64,000 nt of DNA. It comes from JBCDGZ01 sp038750655 (lineage in GTDB: Bacteria > Bacteroidota > Bacteroidia > Chitinophagales > Saprospiraceae). Shown in pieces: positions 1 through 7,648 of this stretch. A program made the position numbers and the translations under genes. The notes under the pieces were generated by a model. It saw only the letters and a list, made by a program, of their open reading frames with translations. It searched no databases and was not told the DNA's origin. The stretch is from positions 1 through 64,000 of the forward strand of contig JBCDGZ010000005.1 of the NCBI GenBank assembly GCA_038750655.1. Direction: 5' to 3'. How positions within the stretch are numbered: position 1 is the first letter of the stretch; each line of letters begins with the position of its first letter.

Positions 1-68
1 CCCTGGCGATACATACGGACCGCAATGCCACTATCGGGAGCTTTGAATCTAGACATAAGGACGAGGGT

Positions 69-2018
69 TTAGTGCCGATGAATCCTTGCGAAATATTCAT
101 CGTGCGATTCTTCAAATGGATTGGTAGCATGGAAGGCATTGGCCCCTTTGACGGCATCGCCGAGCAGGTAGCGCCGGACTTTATCGAGGGCATGATCGTC
201 ATTTACATCGCCCTCCGTTTTGATGACGTAGCGAATTTTTTGGGTAATCATATCAATGATCAGCGTGCAGCCTCGGCGGAAGATAAAATCTGCCTTGGCC
301 GCCTGAGCATCTGCGATGCTACCGGCGTCTATTCGCCTCTGCTCCAAGGGATCAAAAAAGCCTTTGCGCGCTTGGGTAATTTCGGCCACAATATCAGTAA
401 CCAAGTTATTGCGAGGTCCACGGCGCAGAGCTGGTCGAACGGAGTGAACTTCAATGCTTGGATATTTTCCCTTTCTTCTAACCGTAGGAGCGGCGGACGC
501 TTCCATCGTCAGTCCAAAGACCTTGAGAAAAGCTTGGCCCCGGCCTTTCGTTAGCCATTTATGGAGGTTCGCGCCATTTTTGCTGATACATTTATAAGCT
601 TCTCTCCGATCTGCGTAGAGGTTCCAGTTGTTATCCAAAATATAATCGTCGACTTCGATATTATCTTCCAGGTGATTGCGGTGACTCAGCGATTCGACAG
701 AAAAATTGCGGATACCACCGGGCTGTATACCCCAGCTTTTAAAGCTCTGGACAAAGGCGATGCGATAGTGATAGCGGTCTTCTTTTTCCATATCAATATC
801 TCCAGTGATGATGGCGCGCAGATAATCTCCGAAGCTGATGTCCACCGGTGGGCAATAATCCAGGGCGCGGATGCAGGCAATCAGGATATGCCGGGCCACC
901 TTCGCGGCCTCCGCCGACAGCCGCTTAACCAGATCGGGGTGAAGCTCGCCGGGAGCGAGCTTTCCGCTACCCTGGCTAGCGATGCGCAGCAAATCCTGGA
1001 TGCGCGATCGGTAAATCAGTAGGAAGCTCCGGAAGACAGCGGCTACTAGGATCGAGCCGCGCGCATGGGGCTGTATTGTTCCAGCCAGCTTAGTTGGATC
1101 GGGTTGGCTCTCGTGCCACTGGCCTTCGGCATCCGTATAACCAATTGCATCCCTCAGTGCCCCTCGGTGACCAATGGCCTCCCCAAACTCCTGCGCCAGC
1201 TTTCCCAATAAATTCTGACTGCTCAGATTCCCTCTGGTTTTTCGGATGGTATCTTCCAGAACAGCAGCGTTAGAAAAGTGCTGAAACAAGGCAATGATGT
1301 CGGCAAAAGCCTCGTGAAAGGCATGCACGTCCGGGTTGGTTGTTTCTCGGTAGCGAGGATGAATGCCGTCGAGCAAAGCGTGGGTCAGTTCGTGTACAAT
1401 GATGTCTTGAGAGAGACAGGTGAAGACGAAATTAGAGGCGCCTGCGGCCAGCTGGGTAGCTGACTTGAAATACCCAAACAGAATGGCTTTTTTGTTGATG
1501 CTGTAATAAGCGTTGGCCTCCCGAAGGGCGTGGGGATAAATCCGAAGCCGTTGGACATAGTCTTCGCGGAGGAAACGCCCATTTTCGTCCTTCACTACGC
1601 GCGGTGACCAGAGGATGACCCGCCCCAGGGCCTGCTCAAAAAAATCGATGGTCGTCATCGCCACCGCATAGACCATCTGCTGATGGAATTGCGGATTTTC
1701 TTCGGAGGGCTGTAGCCCGTCTTGCGCCAGTAGGTAGGGATTGTTCAAATCTACCGGCGCATAGAAGGCTCGGCTCGCTGGATCATAGTCGATAACCTCC
1801 AGGTACTCCCCGATGGGCCCCGGCTGCAAGATGGATTTCCCACTGAGGCGGTCCACCTCCCAGATCACCTTGAGCGTCACCTCATTAATCGAAGCCGTCT
1901 CTAACGAATTAGCTAGACTAGGATCATTGGCGAAGACGCGGAGCTTACGAAAGAAGGGGCGGTGGACAGCGTTGAGGTTGGAGTAATGATCGGAGGGGAG
2001 TTCGGTGTAGTCTTTCAT
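69..2018 (-). CDS. Thermolysin-like (M4/gluzincin) zinc metallopeptidase, 649 aa
   Basis: The protein carries the zinc-peptidase motif HELTH at residues 209-213 and a second acidic ligand candidate, E236, in HEAFAD, which is the HExxH...E arrangement of gluzincins such as thermolysin. The N-terminus (MKDYTELPSD) has no signal peptide, so it may act in the cytosol, unlike secreted thermolysins. The C-terminal half (about 400-649) has no motif I recognise and may be a separate domain. The ATG at 2018 follows an AAGGAA-like stretch about 10 nt upstream, which supports this start. It is transcribed away from the NRPS operon, so it is probably not part of that transcription unit; a role in self-protection or in processing the peptide product would be speculation. 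The family call is firm; the substrate is unknown. Confidence 0.8.
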   Translation of the reverse strand: MKDYTELPSDHYSNLNAVHRPFFRKLRVFANDPSLANSLETASINEVTLKVIWEVDRLSGKSILQPGPIGEYLEVIDYDPASRAFYAPVDLNNPYLLAQDGLQPSEENPQFHQQMVYAVAMTTIDFFEQALGRVILWSPRVVKDENGRFLREDYVQRLRIYPHALREANAYYSINKKAILFGYFKSATQLAAGASNFVFTCLSQDIIVHELTHALLDGIHPRYRETTNPDVHAFHEAFADIIALFQHFSNAAVLEDTIRKTRGNLSSQNLLGKLAQEFGEAIGHRGALRDAIGYTDAEGQWHESQPDPTKLAGTIQPHARGSILVAAVFRSFLLIYRSRIQDLLRIASQGSGKLAPGELHPDLVKRLSAEAAKVARHILIACIRALDYCPPVDISFGDYLRAIITGDIDMEKEDRYHYRIAFVQSFKSWGIQPGGIRNFSVESLSHRNHLEDNIEVDDYILDNNWNLYADRREAYKCISKNGANLHKWLTKGRGQAFLKVFGLTMEASAAPTVRRKGKYPSIEVHSVRPALRRGPRNNLVTDIVAEITQARKGFFDPLEQRRIDAGSIADAQAAKADFIFRRGCTLIIDMITQKIRYVIKTEGDVNDDHALDKVRRYLLGDAVKGANAFHATNPFEESHDEYFARIHRH

Positions 2019-2223
2019 GGTGTTGGGTTTCCTTCAGTTAGGCGACACAACTAATTTACAAAAAAAATGTTAGATAACTAACGTTCAAATATCCCCCCTC
2101 AAATATCTGCTCATTTTGCCAACATTATAGAAGATTGAAACGTTATAGCTGAAATCATTTAGCCCACAATTATTCCCATCCACTCAAACCTATTGTCTAG
2201 GCATTAAAAATGTCTAACAATAT

Positions 2224-2255
2224 CTTGGAAAACTGACGTTTAATTTATATGTTTG
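2224..2255 (+). promoter_or_regulatory. Candidate Bacteroidota-type promoter for the NRPS operon
   Basis: TATGTTTG at 2248-2255 fits the Bacteroidota -7 consensus TAnnTTTG, and a weaker CTTG at 2224-2227 lies 20 nt upstream where the -33 TTTG is expected. Transcription would start near 2262. The match is short and the region is AT-rich, so a chance match is quite possible. Confidence 0.3.
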
Positions 2256-2597
2256 ACCCAAAGCTGCAATCAAATACGGGACAGTCTTGCCTCTGATTGT
2301 TGAAACAAGGCTACAATCGCAACAACTACAAAAAGAAGGGACATTTCAAAACTTGTAGTAGGAAACCGAAGGCATTCGACAACTACAAGCTATCGAAACT
2401 AAAATGCTTACATACACTAACTGAAGGAAGACGACTTTACTTACTGCACATCCTTTCAAGATTCCTACGAAAGCATAAGATTAAGAATTGTACCCACACT
2501 GACTCTACAAAACGCTATTCATACTAGCTGAATTGTCAGGTTATACTGGCTATTACATGATCTGTATAGGTGAAGAGTATTTAAGTACAATTTTACG

Positions 2598-2620
2598 CCA
2601 TAATGTGCCACACATTATGG
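2598..2620 (+). promoter_or_regulatory. Perfect 10-bp hairpin in operon leader
   Basis: CCATAATGTG (2598-2607) and CACATTATGG (2611-2620) are perfect inverted repeats around a 3-nt loop, CCA. A T-run (CTTTTT, about 2628-2633) follows after a few bases, so it could be a weak intrinsic terminator or attenuator in the leader. It could equally be an operator dyad or a recruitment hairpin for the NusG paralogue encoded 143 nt downstream. Confidence 0.5.
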
Positions 2621-2643
2621 GTCTATACTTTTTGGTTCATCAC

Positions 2644-2690
2644 AACGATGGGACTGAAGCGGCGGAGCTATGCCGCTACGACATCATTTT
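2644..2690 (+). repeat. REP-like dyad related to the inter-NRPS spacers
   Basis: AGCGGC (2658-2663) and GCCGCT (2672-2677) form a 6-bp stem around GGAGCTAT. The surrounding bases (GAAG...GCTATGCC...ACATC) resemble the element near 44165-44190, and more distantly the reverse complement of 40261-40302. This suggests a dispersed palindromic repeat family; with only three loosely similar copies in the window, the relationship is tentative. Confidence 0.35.
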
Positions 2691-2762
2691 AATCCACTCC
2701 TAACATTGACTCCACTCTTGTTTAAGTTCGATTTTTAAGATTAAACTCATTATGACATTATT

Positions 2763-3287
2763 ATGAGAACTGACCAATGGTTTGTAGCGTACACCTACTC
2801 TCGATCGGAGAAGAAGGTGCATAGGAATCTCTGTAGGATGGGATTGGAGGTCTATCTGCCTGTGCAAAAAGTACGCAGAAAATGGAGTGATCGCATCAAA
2901 ATAGTTGAGGTTCCATTATTCACTAGTTATGTATTTGTACATACCACAAGACCAATGATTCCTCGCTTACTTGGAACCGATGGCATCGTTCGGTTTTTAT
3001 CTTTTGAGAAAAAACTGGCTACGGTACGTGAAGAGGAAATGGAGTTGATTCGAAGGATCGTTAGCGAGGGGGAAGAAATTCTGGTTACCGATCAAAAGTT
3101 CCGCAAGGGAGAACGCGTCCTGGTGAGTAGCGGACCCTTTGTTGGACTGGAAGGAATATTGGTCAATGAACACGGGAAGCACCGTTTTTTGATCCAGATT
3201 GAAGGATTAAGTCAGTCCATTTCTGTAAACATTCCTGATCGCTATCTACAGCCTATCCGTCGATCTGGATACGCTTCGAGAGGTTGA
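2763..3287 (+). CDS. NusG-family specialised antiterminator (UpxY/LoaP/RfaH-like), 174 aa
   Basis: The first half is a NusG N-terminal (NGN) domain: it opens with the typical WFVAYTYSRSEKKVHRNL segment, then VYLPVQKVRRKW and a hydrophobic PLFTSYVFVHT strand. The C-terminal third is a KOW domain (FRKGERVLVSSGPFVGLEG, about residues 118-137). At 174 residues it matches operon-specific NusG paralogues such as Bacteroides UpxY rather than a housekeeping NusG, which would sit beside secE/rplK. These proteins bind RNA polymerase at a leader signal and suppress pausing and termination through long operons; LoaP does so for antibiotic clusters. As first gene of a >61-kb gene string with a structured leader, the same job is inferred here. 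The next gene starts 31 nt downstream. Family call strong, target inferred. Confidence 0.85.
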   Translation: MRTDQWFVAYTYSRSEKKVHRNLCRMGLEVYLPVQKVRRKWSDRIKIVEVPLFTSYVFVHTTRPMIPRLLGTDGIVRFLSFEKKLATVREEEMELIRRIVSEGEEILVTDQKFRKGERVLVSSGPFVGLEGILVNEHGKHRFLIQIEGLSQSISVNIPDRYLQPIRRSGYASRG

Positions 3288-3318
3288 TTTTCTGCATGTA
3301 TTAAAAACCTATTCGAGT

Positions 3319-4950
3319 ATGAAAGCGGTATACCTAAAGCCCAATGTTGTCATCGAGCCACTTGTAGATAAATGGTACGCCTGGAGTCACTTGATTGCTC
3401 CGGCAACGGCCGCCTTGAACATCACTGGTCGTCATTTTAAGATTATGAATTCTTTTATGGCATCACCAAAGATTCACATGGCAGCGGTTCGTAATCCCAA
3501 AATGAGGGGTGGGCCATTCATGGATTTGGATGTGGAGCATGTGCAGGACATCAAAGAGCTAAAAGCAGAGACAGAACGCGAACAGCAGCTTTTGATCGAG
3601 CTGGCTCAGGCTATTCAGGAACTCAATACTTTATTACAGGAAAAGGCCCGGGGCTATTCGCTCAATGCGCTTTATGAGGAAGTACCAGCACTATTGAAGG
3701 GCTATGTGGAGTTGGTTTACGACCTGAATAATCAAGCTTCCTTCCGGTTCTTTGAACCTCTATTGTACCAGAGTCCATTCTACCGGCCGGAAGCACAAAG
3801 TATCGCACTTTGGGAAACCAATAATGATGAACGTCCCTTTGTGCTCAGCACACCTCGGCTGGATAATGATCCGACGGTGATCCATTTGGAGGTTCCTTTT
3901 TCTTACGAAGGCATTGATGTATTGGGACAAATGAAGCGCCAACCCCGGCCTTTTCAAGAGGTAAAGGCGATGTTCAACATGCTACCAGCGCAGGAAGCCC
4001 TCTTTGCATCCTTCTTTACAACCGAGGCGCCGGAGGCTTATGTACCCTACCAAGGGGAGCAAGTGCGCATGCGCTATTTCGGCCACGCGTGTATCCTAGT
4101 CGAAACCAAGGATTTAAGCATCCTGCTCGATCCGGTGATCAGCTACTATGGTTATCCCAATGGGGTGGATCGTTTTTCTGACCTTGACCTGCCCGAGCAG
4201 ATTGACTATGTGTTGATTACCCATAATCATCAAGATCATATTCTCTTCGAAACTCTACTGCCGTTGCGGCACAAGATCAAGAATATCGTCGTTCCTCAAA
4301 CTTCTGGTGGGCGGTTGGAAGACCCTAACCTCAAGCTGATCTTTAATGCTGCTGGTTTTGAAAATGTGATTGAAATTGGGGAAATGGAGACTATTCAGTT
4401 TGCTGATTGTACCATCACGGGTATCCCCTTTGTCGGCGAGCACGGCTGCTTAAATGTGCAAGCCAAGATGTGCCACCACGTACGGGTAAAGGACTTTTCA
4501 ATGCTTTTTATGGCCGACTCCTGCAATATTGAGAATCAACTTTATCGCCATATTCAGAAAATTACGGGCAACATTGATATTCTGTTTTTGGGGATGGAAT
4601 GCGATGGTGCGCCCATGAGTTGGCTCTACGGGCCGCTGCTGCCGCAGCCTTTGGCGCGGGATAAGGATCAATCCCGGCGCTTGGCGGGCTCTAACTTCGA
4701 GCGAGGCCGGGGGCTGGTGGAGATTTTCAATCCACTCGAAGTGTATGTCTACGCGATGGGGCAGGAGCCCTGGCTAGAATTCATCAGCAGTATCAAGTAT
4801 ACGGAGGAGTCCACTCCGATTGTTCAGTCCAATAAGCTCATCGATTGGTGCGCCCAGCGGGGAATCGTTGCCGAGCGCCTTTTTGGAGAGAAAGAGATTT
4901 TGTACAACAAACATAAACGTACTCCAACGCCCATGACTACTGAGGGCTAA
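3319..4950 (+). CDS. CmlA-like diiron beta-hydroxylase (metallo-beta-lactamase fold), 543 aa
   Basis: An N-terminal domain of about 245 residues precedes a metallo-beta-lactamase fold with the metal motif THNHQDH (H302, H304, D306, H307). Further ligand candidates are E374 (FVGEHG) and D400 (MLFMADS). The length, the N-terminal extension and a Glu where ordinary MBL hydrolases use His match CmlA, the diiron oxygenase that hydroxylates the beta-carbon of a carrier-bound amino acid in chloramphenicol biosynthesis; relative spacing of these ligands also agrees with CmlA as I remember it. The final His ligand of CmlA has no obvious counterpart: there is no His between 411 and 532. Its place in an NRPS operon supports beta-hydroxylation of a carrier-bound residue; which module it serves cannot be seen. 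A plain MBL hydrolase is the alternative. Confidence 0.75.
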   Translation: MKAVYLKPNVVIEPLVDKWYAWSHLIAPATAALNITGRHFKIMNSFMASPKIHMAAVRNPKMRGGPFMDLDVEHVQDIKELKAETEREQQLLIELAQAIQELNTLLQEKARGYSLNALYEEVPALLKGYVELVYDLNNQASFRFFEPLLYQSPFYRPEAQSIALWETNNDERPFVLSTPRLDNDPTVIHLEVPFSYEGIDVLGQMKRQPRPFQEVKAMFNMLPAQEALFASFFTTEAPEAYVPYQGEQVRMRYFGHACILVETKDLSILLDPVISYYGYPNGVDRFSDLDLPEQIDYVLITHNHQDHILFETLLPLRHKIKNIVVPQTSGGRLEDPNLKLIFNAAGFENVIEIGEMETIQFADCTITGIPFVGEHGCLNVQAKMCHHVRVKDFSMLFMADSCNIENQLYRHIQKITGNIDILFLGMECDGAPMSWLYGPLLPQPLARDKDQSRRLAGSNFERGRGLVEIFNPLEVYVYAMGQEPWLEFISSIKYTEESTPIVQSNKLIDWCAQRGIVAERLFGEKEILYNKHKRTPTPMTTEG

Positions 4951-4980
4951 ATACCATTCATCCATCCAATACTTAACAAT

Positions 4981-5838
4981 ATGGAAAACAATACGGTCGG
5001 TGTCATTGGCGCTGGCGTAATGGGGCAGGGATTAGCGCATCTCTGTGCTAAATTTAATTATGAGGTCCTCTTGGTTGACATCAACCAGGAGATTCTGGAA
5101 ACAGCAAAAGCAAAAATCCGCAACCTCCATCGCTTCGACCTGATGCTGCAAAAGCAGCAGAAATCCAATCCTGGATTAAACGACCAACCTACCGCGTCCA
5201 TTCAGTATACCACCGATCTAAAGACCCTGAGTCAAGCCGGCTTTATCATTGAAAATGTACCAGAAAAAATAGCAATCAAATCCCAGGTCTATCGCCAGTT
5301 ATCTGACATCGTTGCTGCTGATACCATTATTGGTGCCAACACTTCGGCGACACCCATTACCAAGCTCGCTGCCCTGGTCAAACATCCTAAGAATGTGATT
5401 GGACTGCATTTTTCCAATCCCGTCAACCTGCTCTCTACCGTAGAGATGGTCAAAGGCTATCACCATTGCGAAGAAGTATTGGAGCGCGCCAACCAGTTTT
5501 TGGCGACGCTAAAGATGAAGAGTATTCTGGTAAACGACTCTCCGGGCTTCATCTCTAATCGCGTCATGCTGATGTACATCAACGAGGCTATTTTTTGCAT
5601 TCAGGAAGATGTGGCTTCGGCGGCGTCGGTAGATGGGATTTTTAGAGAATGCCTGGCGCATTCCATGGGACCCTTAGAGACTTGTGACCTGATTGGCTTA
5701 GACACTATTCTTTATTCCTTAGAAATTCTGTACCAAAATTTTAACGATAGTAAATACCGTCCTGCTCCACTGCTTCGCAAAATGGTTGATGCCGGCCTGC
5801 TAGGCAGAAAAAGTGGCGAAGGATTTTACAAATACTAA
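4981..5838 (+). CDS. 3-hydroxyacyl-CoA/ACP dehydrogenase, hydroxymalonyl-ACP pathway (FkbK/ZmaE-like), 285 aa
   Basis: The N-terminus has the NAD-binding Rossmann motif GVIGAGVMGQG (residues 7-17). Later segments GLHFSNPVNL (likely catalytic His), VEMVKGYH and NDSPGFISNRVM are hallmarks of 3-hydroxyacyl-CoA dehydrogenases, and about 285 residues is the usual single-function length. Because a free ACP, an acyl-CoA dehydrogenase homologue and an FkbH-like protein lie nearby, the inferred role is oxidation of the 3-hydroxyl of ACP-bound glycerate, as for ZmaE in zwittermicin and the FkbK-type enzymes of methoxymalonyl pathways. It is 30 nt after the CmlA-like gene and 14 nt before the ACP. A general fatty-acid role is less likely in this context. 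Confidence 0.8.
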   Translation: MENNTVGVIGAGVMGQGLAHLCAKFNYEVLLVDINQEILETAKAKIRNLHRFDLMLQKQQKSNPGLNDQPTASIQYTTDLKTLSQAGFIIENVPEKIAIKSQVYRQLSDIVAADTIIGANTSATPITKLAALVKHPKNVIGLHFSNPVNLLSTVEMVKGYHHCEEVLERANQFLATLKMKSILVNDSPGFISNRVMLMYINEAIFCIQEDVASAASVDGIFRECLAHSMGPLETCDLIGLDTILYSLEILYQNFNDSKYRPAPLLRKMVDAGLLGRKSGEGFYKY

Positions 5839-5852
5839 AACACCCACAATTC

Positions 5853-6089
5853 ATGAAAGATAAGATCAAAACTTTTTTGCAGGAGCGCATCGGAAAAGAG
5901 GTGCCTCTGGCAGATGACGACAATATATTTGAGCTGGGCTTGGTAAACTCTTTATTTGCCTTACAACTGGTGATGTTTTTGGAAAATAATTTCTCGATTG
6001 AGATGGACAACGATGACCTAGACATCAAAAACTTTAGCACCCTCAATAACCTCGAATCTCTAGTGCTGCGCAAGCTGCAACCCCAATAA
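5853..6089 (+). CDS. Free-standing acyl carrier protein, extender-unit type, 78 aa
   Basis: This short acidic protein has the carrier-protein signature LGLVNSLFALQLV, with S33 as the probable phosphopantetheine site; Asn replaces the more usual Asp before that Ser. It has the normal length of a discrete ACP. It sits 14 nt after the dehydrogenase and 11 nt before the acyl-CoA dehydrogenase homologue, the order typical of hydroxymalonyl/methoxymalonyl-ACP cassettes, so it probably carries the glyceryl and then hydroxymalonyl group. Confidence 0.85.
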   Translation: MKDKIKTFLQERIGKEVPLADDDNIFELGLVNSLFALQLVMFLENNFSIEMDNDDLDIKNFSTLNNLESLVLRKLQPQ

Positions 6090-6100
6090 GCCTAGCCTTT

Positions 6101-7240
6101 ATGCAAACATCAACCATCGCTGATCGCAGGGCCTTCGCCGCCTTCACCAGCGAGCACATCAAACCCTACGTCGAAGTCTACGACCGCGAAGAGCACCTCC
6201 CCGAAGAACTTCTTCGTAACCTAGCCGCCCAGGGCTATCTGGGCGCTACCCTCCCCGAGCAATACGGCGGACAGGGCTGGGACCAGTCTACCTACGCCGT
6301 GCTACTCGAAGAAATGGGCAAAGCCTGCTCTTCCTGCCGCAGCCTGCTGACGGTACACCTTAGCTTGGTCGCCGAGACCATCCTCCGCTGGGGGACCAAG
6401 GAGCAAAAAGCCTACTGGCTGCCCGCCTTGGCCAGGGGCGAAAAAGTGGCCGCCTTCTGCCTCACCGAAGCTGGCGCCGGCAGTGATGCCAAAAGCTTAC
6501 AAGCTAGCTATCGTAAGGTCGGTAACCAATACTTCATCACTGGCCACAAACGCTGGACGACCTTCGGTCAGCGCGCCGATGTCTACCTCTTCTTCGCTCG
6601 CGAAGGTGATAAGATTTCTGCCTTCCTGGTCGAACGCGACCGCCCCGGCCTCAGCGTCCAGCCTATCAAAGGCATTCTCGGCACCCGCGCCACCATGCTG
6701 GGCGAAGTCCGGCTAGACAACTGCGCCATCCCCGCGACTCACTTGCTAGGCAAAGAGGGCCTGGGCTTCTTCCAAATCGTACAAACAGCCTTAGACAATG
6801 GGCGCTTCAGTGTGGCACTTGGCTCCCTGGGCATCGCCCGCGCTTGCCTCGAAGACAGCGTCGCCTATGTCAAATCTCGCCAGCAATTTGGGCAATACCT
6901 CAAAGCTTTTCAGCTTATTAAGCAGAAGATCGCCAATATGATCACGGATATTAAGGCCGCGGAACTGCTCTGCTATAATGCCGCCCGAATGCGCGACGAG
7001 AAACATCCAGAAGCCGTCATCCAAACCAGCATCGCGAAGTACCACGCCTCCCGCACCGCCTTTCAGGCGGCCACCGAGGCGGTCCAAATTCACGGTGCCC
7101 TGGGCTGCCACCAGGAGCTGCCTATCCAGCGCTACTTCCGAGATGCCAAGATTATGGAGATTATCGAAGGGAGTTCGGAGATTCAACAGGTGCTGATTGC
7201 GGATTATGGGATCACGGCTTTGGGGACCTTGTTTGAGTGA
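6101..7240 (+). CDS. Acyl-CoA/acyl-ACP dehydrogenase, hydroxymalonyl-ACP pathway (FkbI/ZmaG-like), 379 aa
   Basis: The sequence shows acyl-CoA dehydrogenase family motifs: CLTEAGAGSDAKS (flavin region), HKRWTTFG, ARACLEDSVAYVKSRQQFGQ and a C-terminal IEGSSEIQQVLIADYG, where E356 is the likely base. Length is normal for the family. Together with the dehydrogenase, ACP and FkbH-like protein it completes the set that turns glyceryl-ACP into hydroxymalonyl-ACP, as FkbI and ZmaG do. Its codon use is strikingly C-rich at third positions (GCC, CTC, ATC), while the next gene prefers TTG, GCG and GGG; this may reflect different histories. The ATG is 11 nt after the ACP stop. The last gene before a 408-bp spacer. 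Confidence 0.85.
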   Translation: MQTSTIADRRAFAAFTSEHIKPYVEVYDREEHLPEELLRNLAAQGYLGATLPEQYGGQGWDQSTYAVLLEEMGKACSSCRSLLTVHLSLVAETILRWGTKEQKAYWLPALARGEKVAAFCLTEAGAGSDAKSLQASYRKVGNQYFITGHKRWTTFGQRADVYLFFAREGDKISAFLVERDRPGLSVQPIKGILGTRATMLGEVRLDNCAIPATHLLGKEGLGFFQIVQTALDNGRFSVALGSLGIARACLEDSVAYVKSRQQFGQYLKAFQLIKQKIANMITDIKAAELLCYNAARMRDEKHPEAVIQTSIAKYHASRTAFQAATEAVQIHGALGCHQELPIQRYFRDAKIMEIIEGSSEIQQVLIADYGITALGTLFE

Positions 7241-7335
7241 GGGGCGTAAGGGGCTGTTGAGCAGTAGTAGCGATCTGAAAAAGTAGGGGAGTATGCAATT
7301 GAGTTGAAAAGAGCCGATTTAGAAAGTAGGTATAG

Positions 7336-7510
7336 TTTGGGGCTTTGGGAGGGCCCACCCAACCACCACCGCCGGCCGTCTACTTTACCTACTGGTACAG
7401 CAATCCCATACATGCTGTGCAGTTCTGGCCGCAAGATGTGCGCAGCTATCATCATTTGGTACCAGTAGATGACAGACTATTCGGCACATAGACGGCGGAA
7501 ACCCCAAAAT
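7336..7510. repeat. Imperfect inverted repeat, MITE-like, about 175 bp
   Basis: Three nested arm pairs face each other: GTTTGGGGCTTT near 7336-7347 with AAACCCCAAA near 7499-7508; CCGGCCGTCTA near 7372-7382 with TAGACGGCGG at 7489-7498; and CTACTGGTAC at 7389-7398 with GTACCAGTAG at 7459-7468 (the last pair perfect). About 60 nt remain between the inner arms, too little for a protein. A non-coding mobile element or a large RNA hairpin would both fit. Target-site duplications were not identified. Confidence 0.45.
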
Positions 7511-7535
7511 TCCACAATAATATGAATAAATCATA

Positions 7536-7549
7536 TGCAATATATTGCA
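7536..7549. promoter_or_regulatory. Perfect 14-bp palindrome, candidate operator
   Basis: TGCAATATATTGCA is a perfect palindrome about 100 nt upstream of the KAS-III-like start, in an AT-rich stretch. A dimeric regulator site is possible; AT-rich palindromes also arise by chance. Confidence 0.3.
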
Positions 7550-7648
7550 ATTTAATGATCGTTTTAGCGTGCAAGTAATTTTGAGTCAGCTTTTTTTCAA
7601 ACTAAAAGTTTTTCTAAAAAAAAACAAGAAACAGCGAAAACTTCATCC

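Larger units (their letters stand above)
2019..2762. other. Divergent AT-rich intergenic leader, 744 bp
   Basis: No convincing gene lies here; a 76-codon reading frame at 2297-2527 encodes a low-complexity basic peptide with no neighbouring ribosome binding site and is treated as chance. The region must hold the promoters of both the left peptidase and the right operon. It contains a small dyad GTTAG-ATAA-CTAAC at 2069-2082, a Bacteroidota-type promoter candidate at 2224-2255, three segments able to pair alternatively (2325-2331, 2352-2359, 2383-2389), a perfect hairpin at 2598-2620 and a REP-like dyad around 2658-2677. If the promoter candidate is right, the transcript has an untranslated leader of about 500 nt. 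Confidence 0.6.
7241..7648. other. Long intra-cluster spacer, possible second promoter, 408 bp
   Basis: No gene is seen. The left two thirds hold a large imperfect inverted repeat (7336-7510). The right part is AT-rich, with a perfect 14-bp palindrome TGCAATATATTGCA at 7536-7549 and poly-T/poly-A tracts between 7588 and 7630. A separate promoter for the KAS-III-like gene and those after it is plausible, but I see no good TTTG/TAnnTTTG pair. Confidence 0.5.

Noticed and set aside
72..1022. Long + strand open frames opposite the peptidase
   Set aside because: They are antisense shadows of a gene with clear zinc-peptidase motifs and show no family features.
2297..2527. A 76-codon open frame in the leader
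   Set aside because: Basic, low-complexity translation with no domain and no convincing ribosome binding site; it overlaps likely regulatory dyads.
4060..4960. Plain metallo-beta-lactamase as a resistance gene
   Set aside because: The long N-terminal domain, the Glu ligand position and the operon context fit the CmlA hydroxylase group better.
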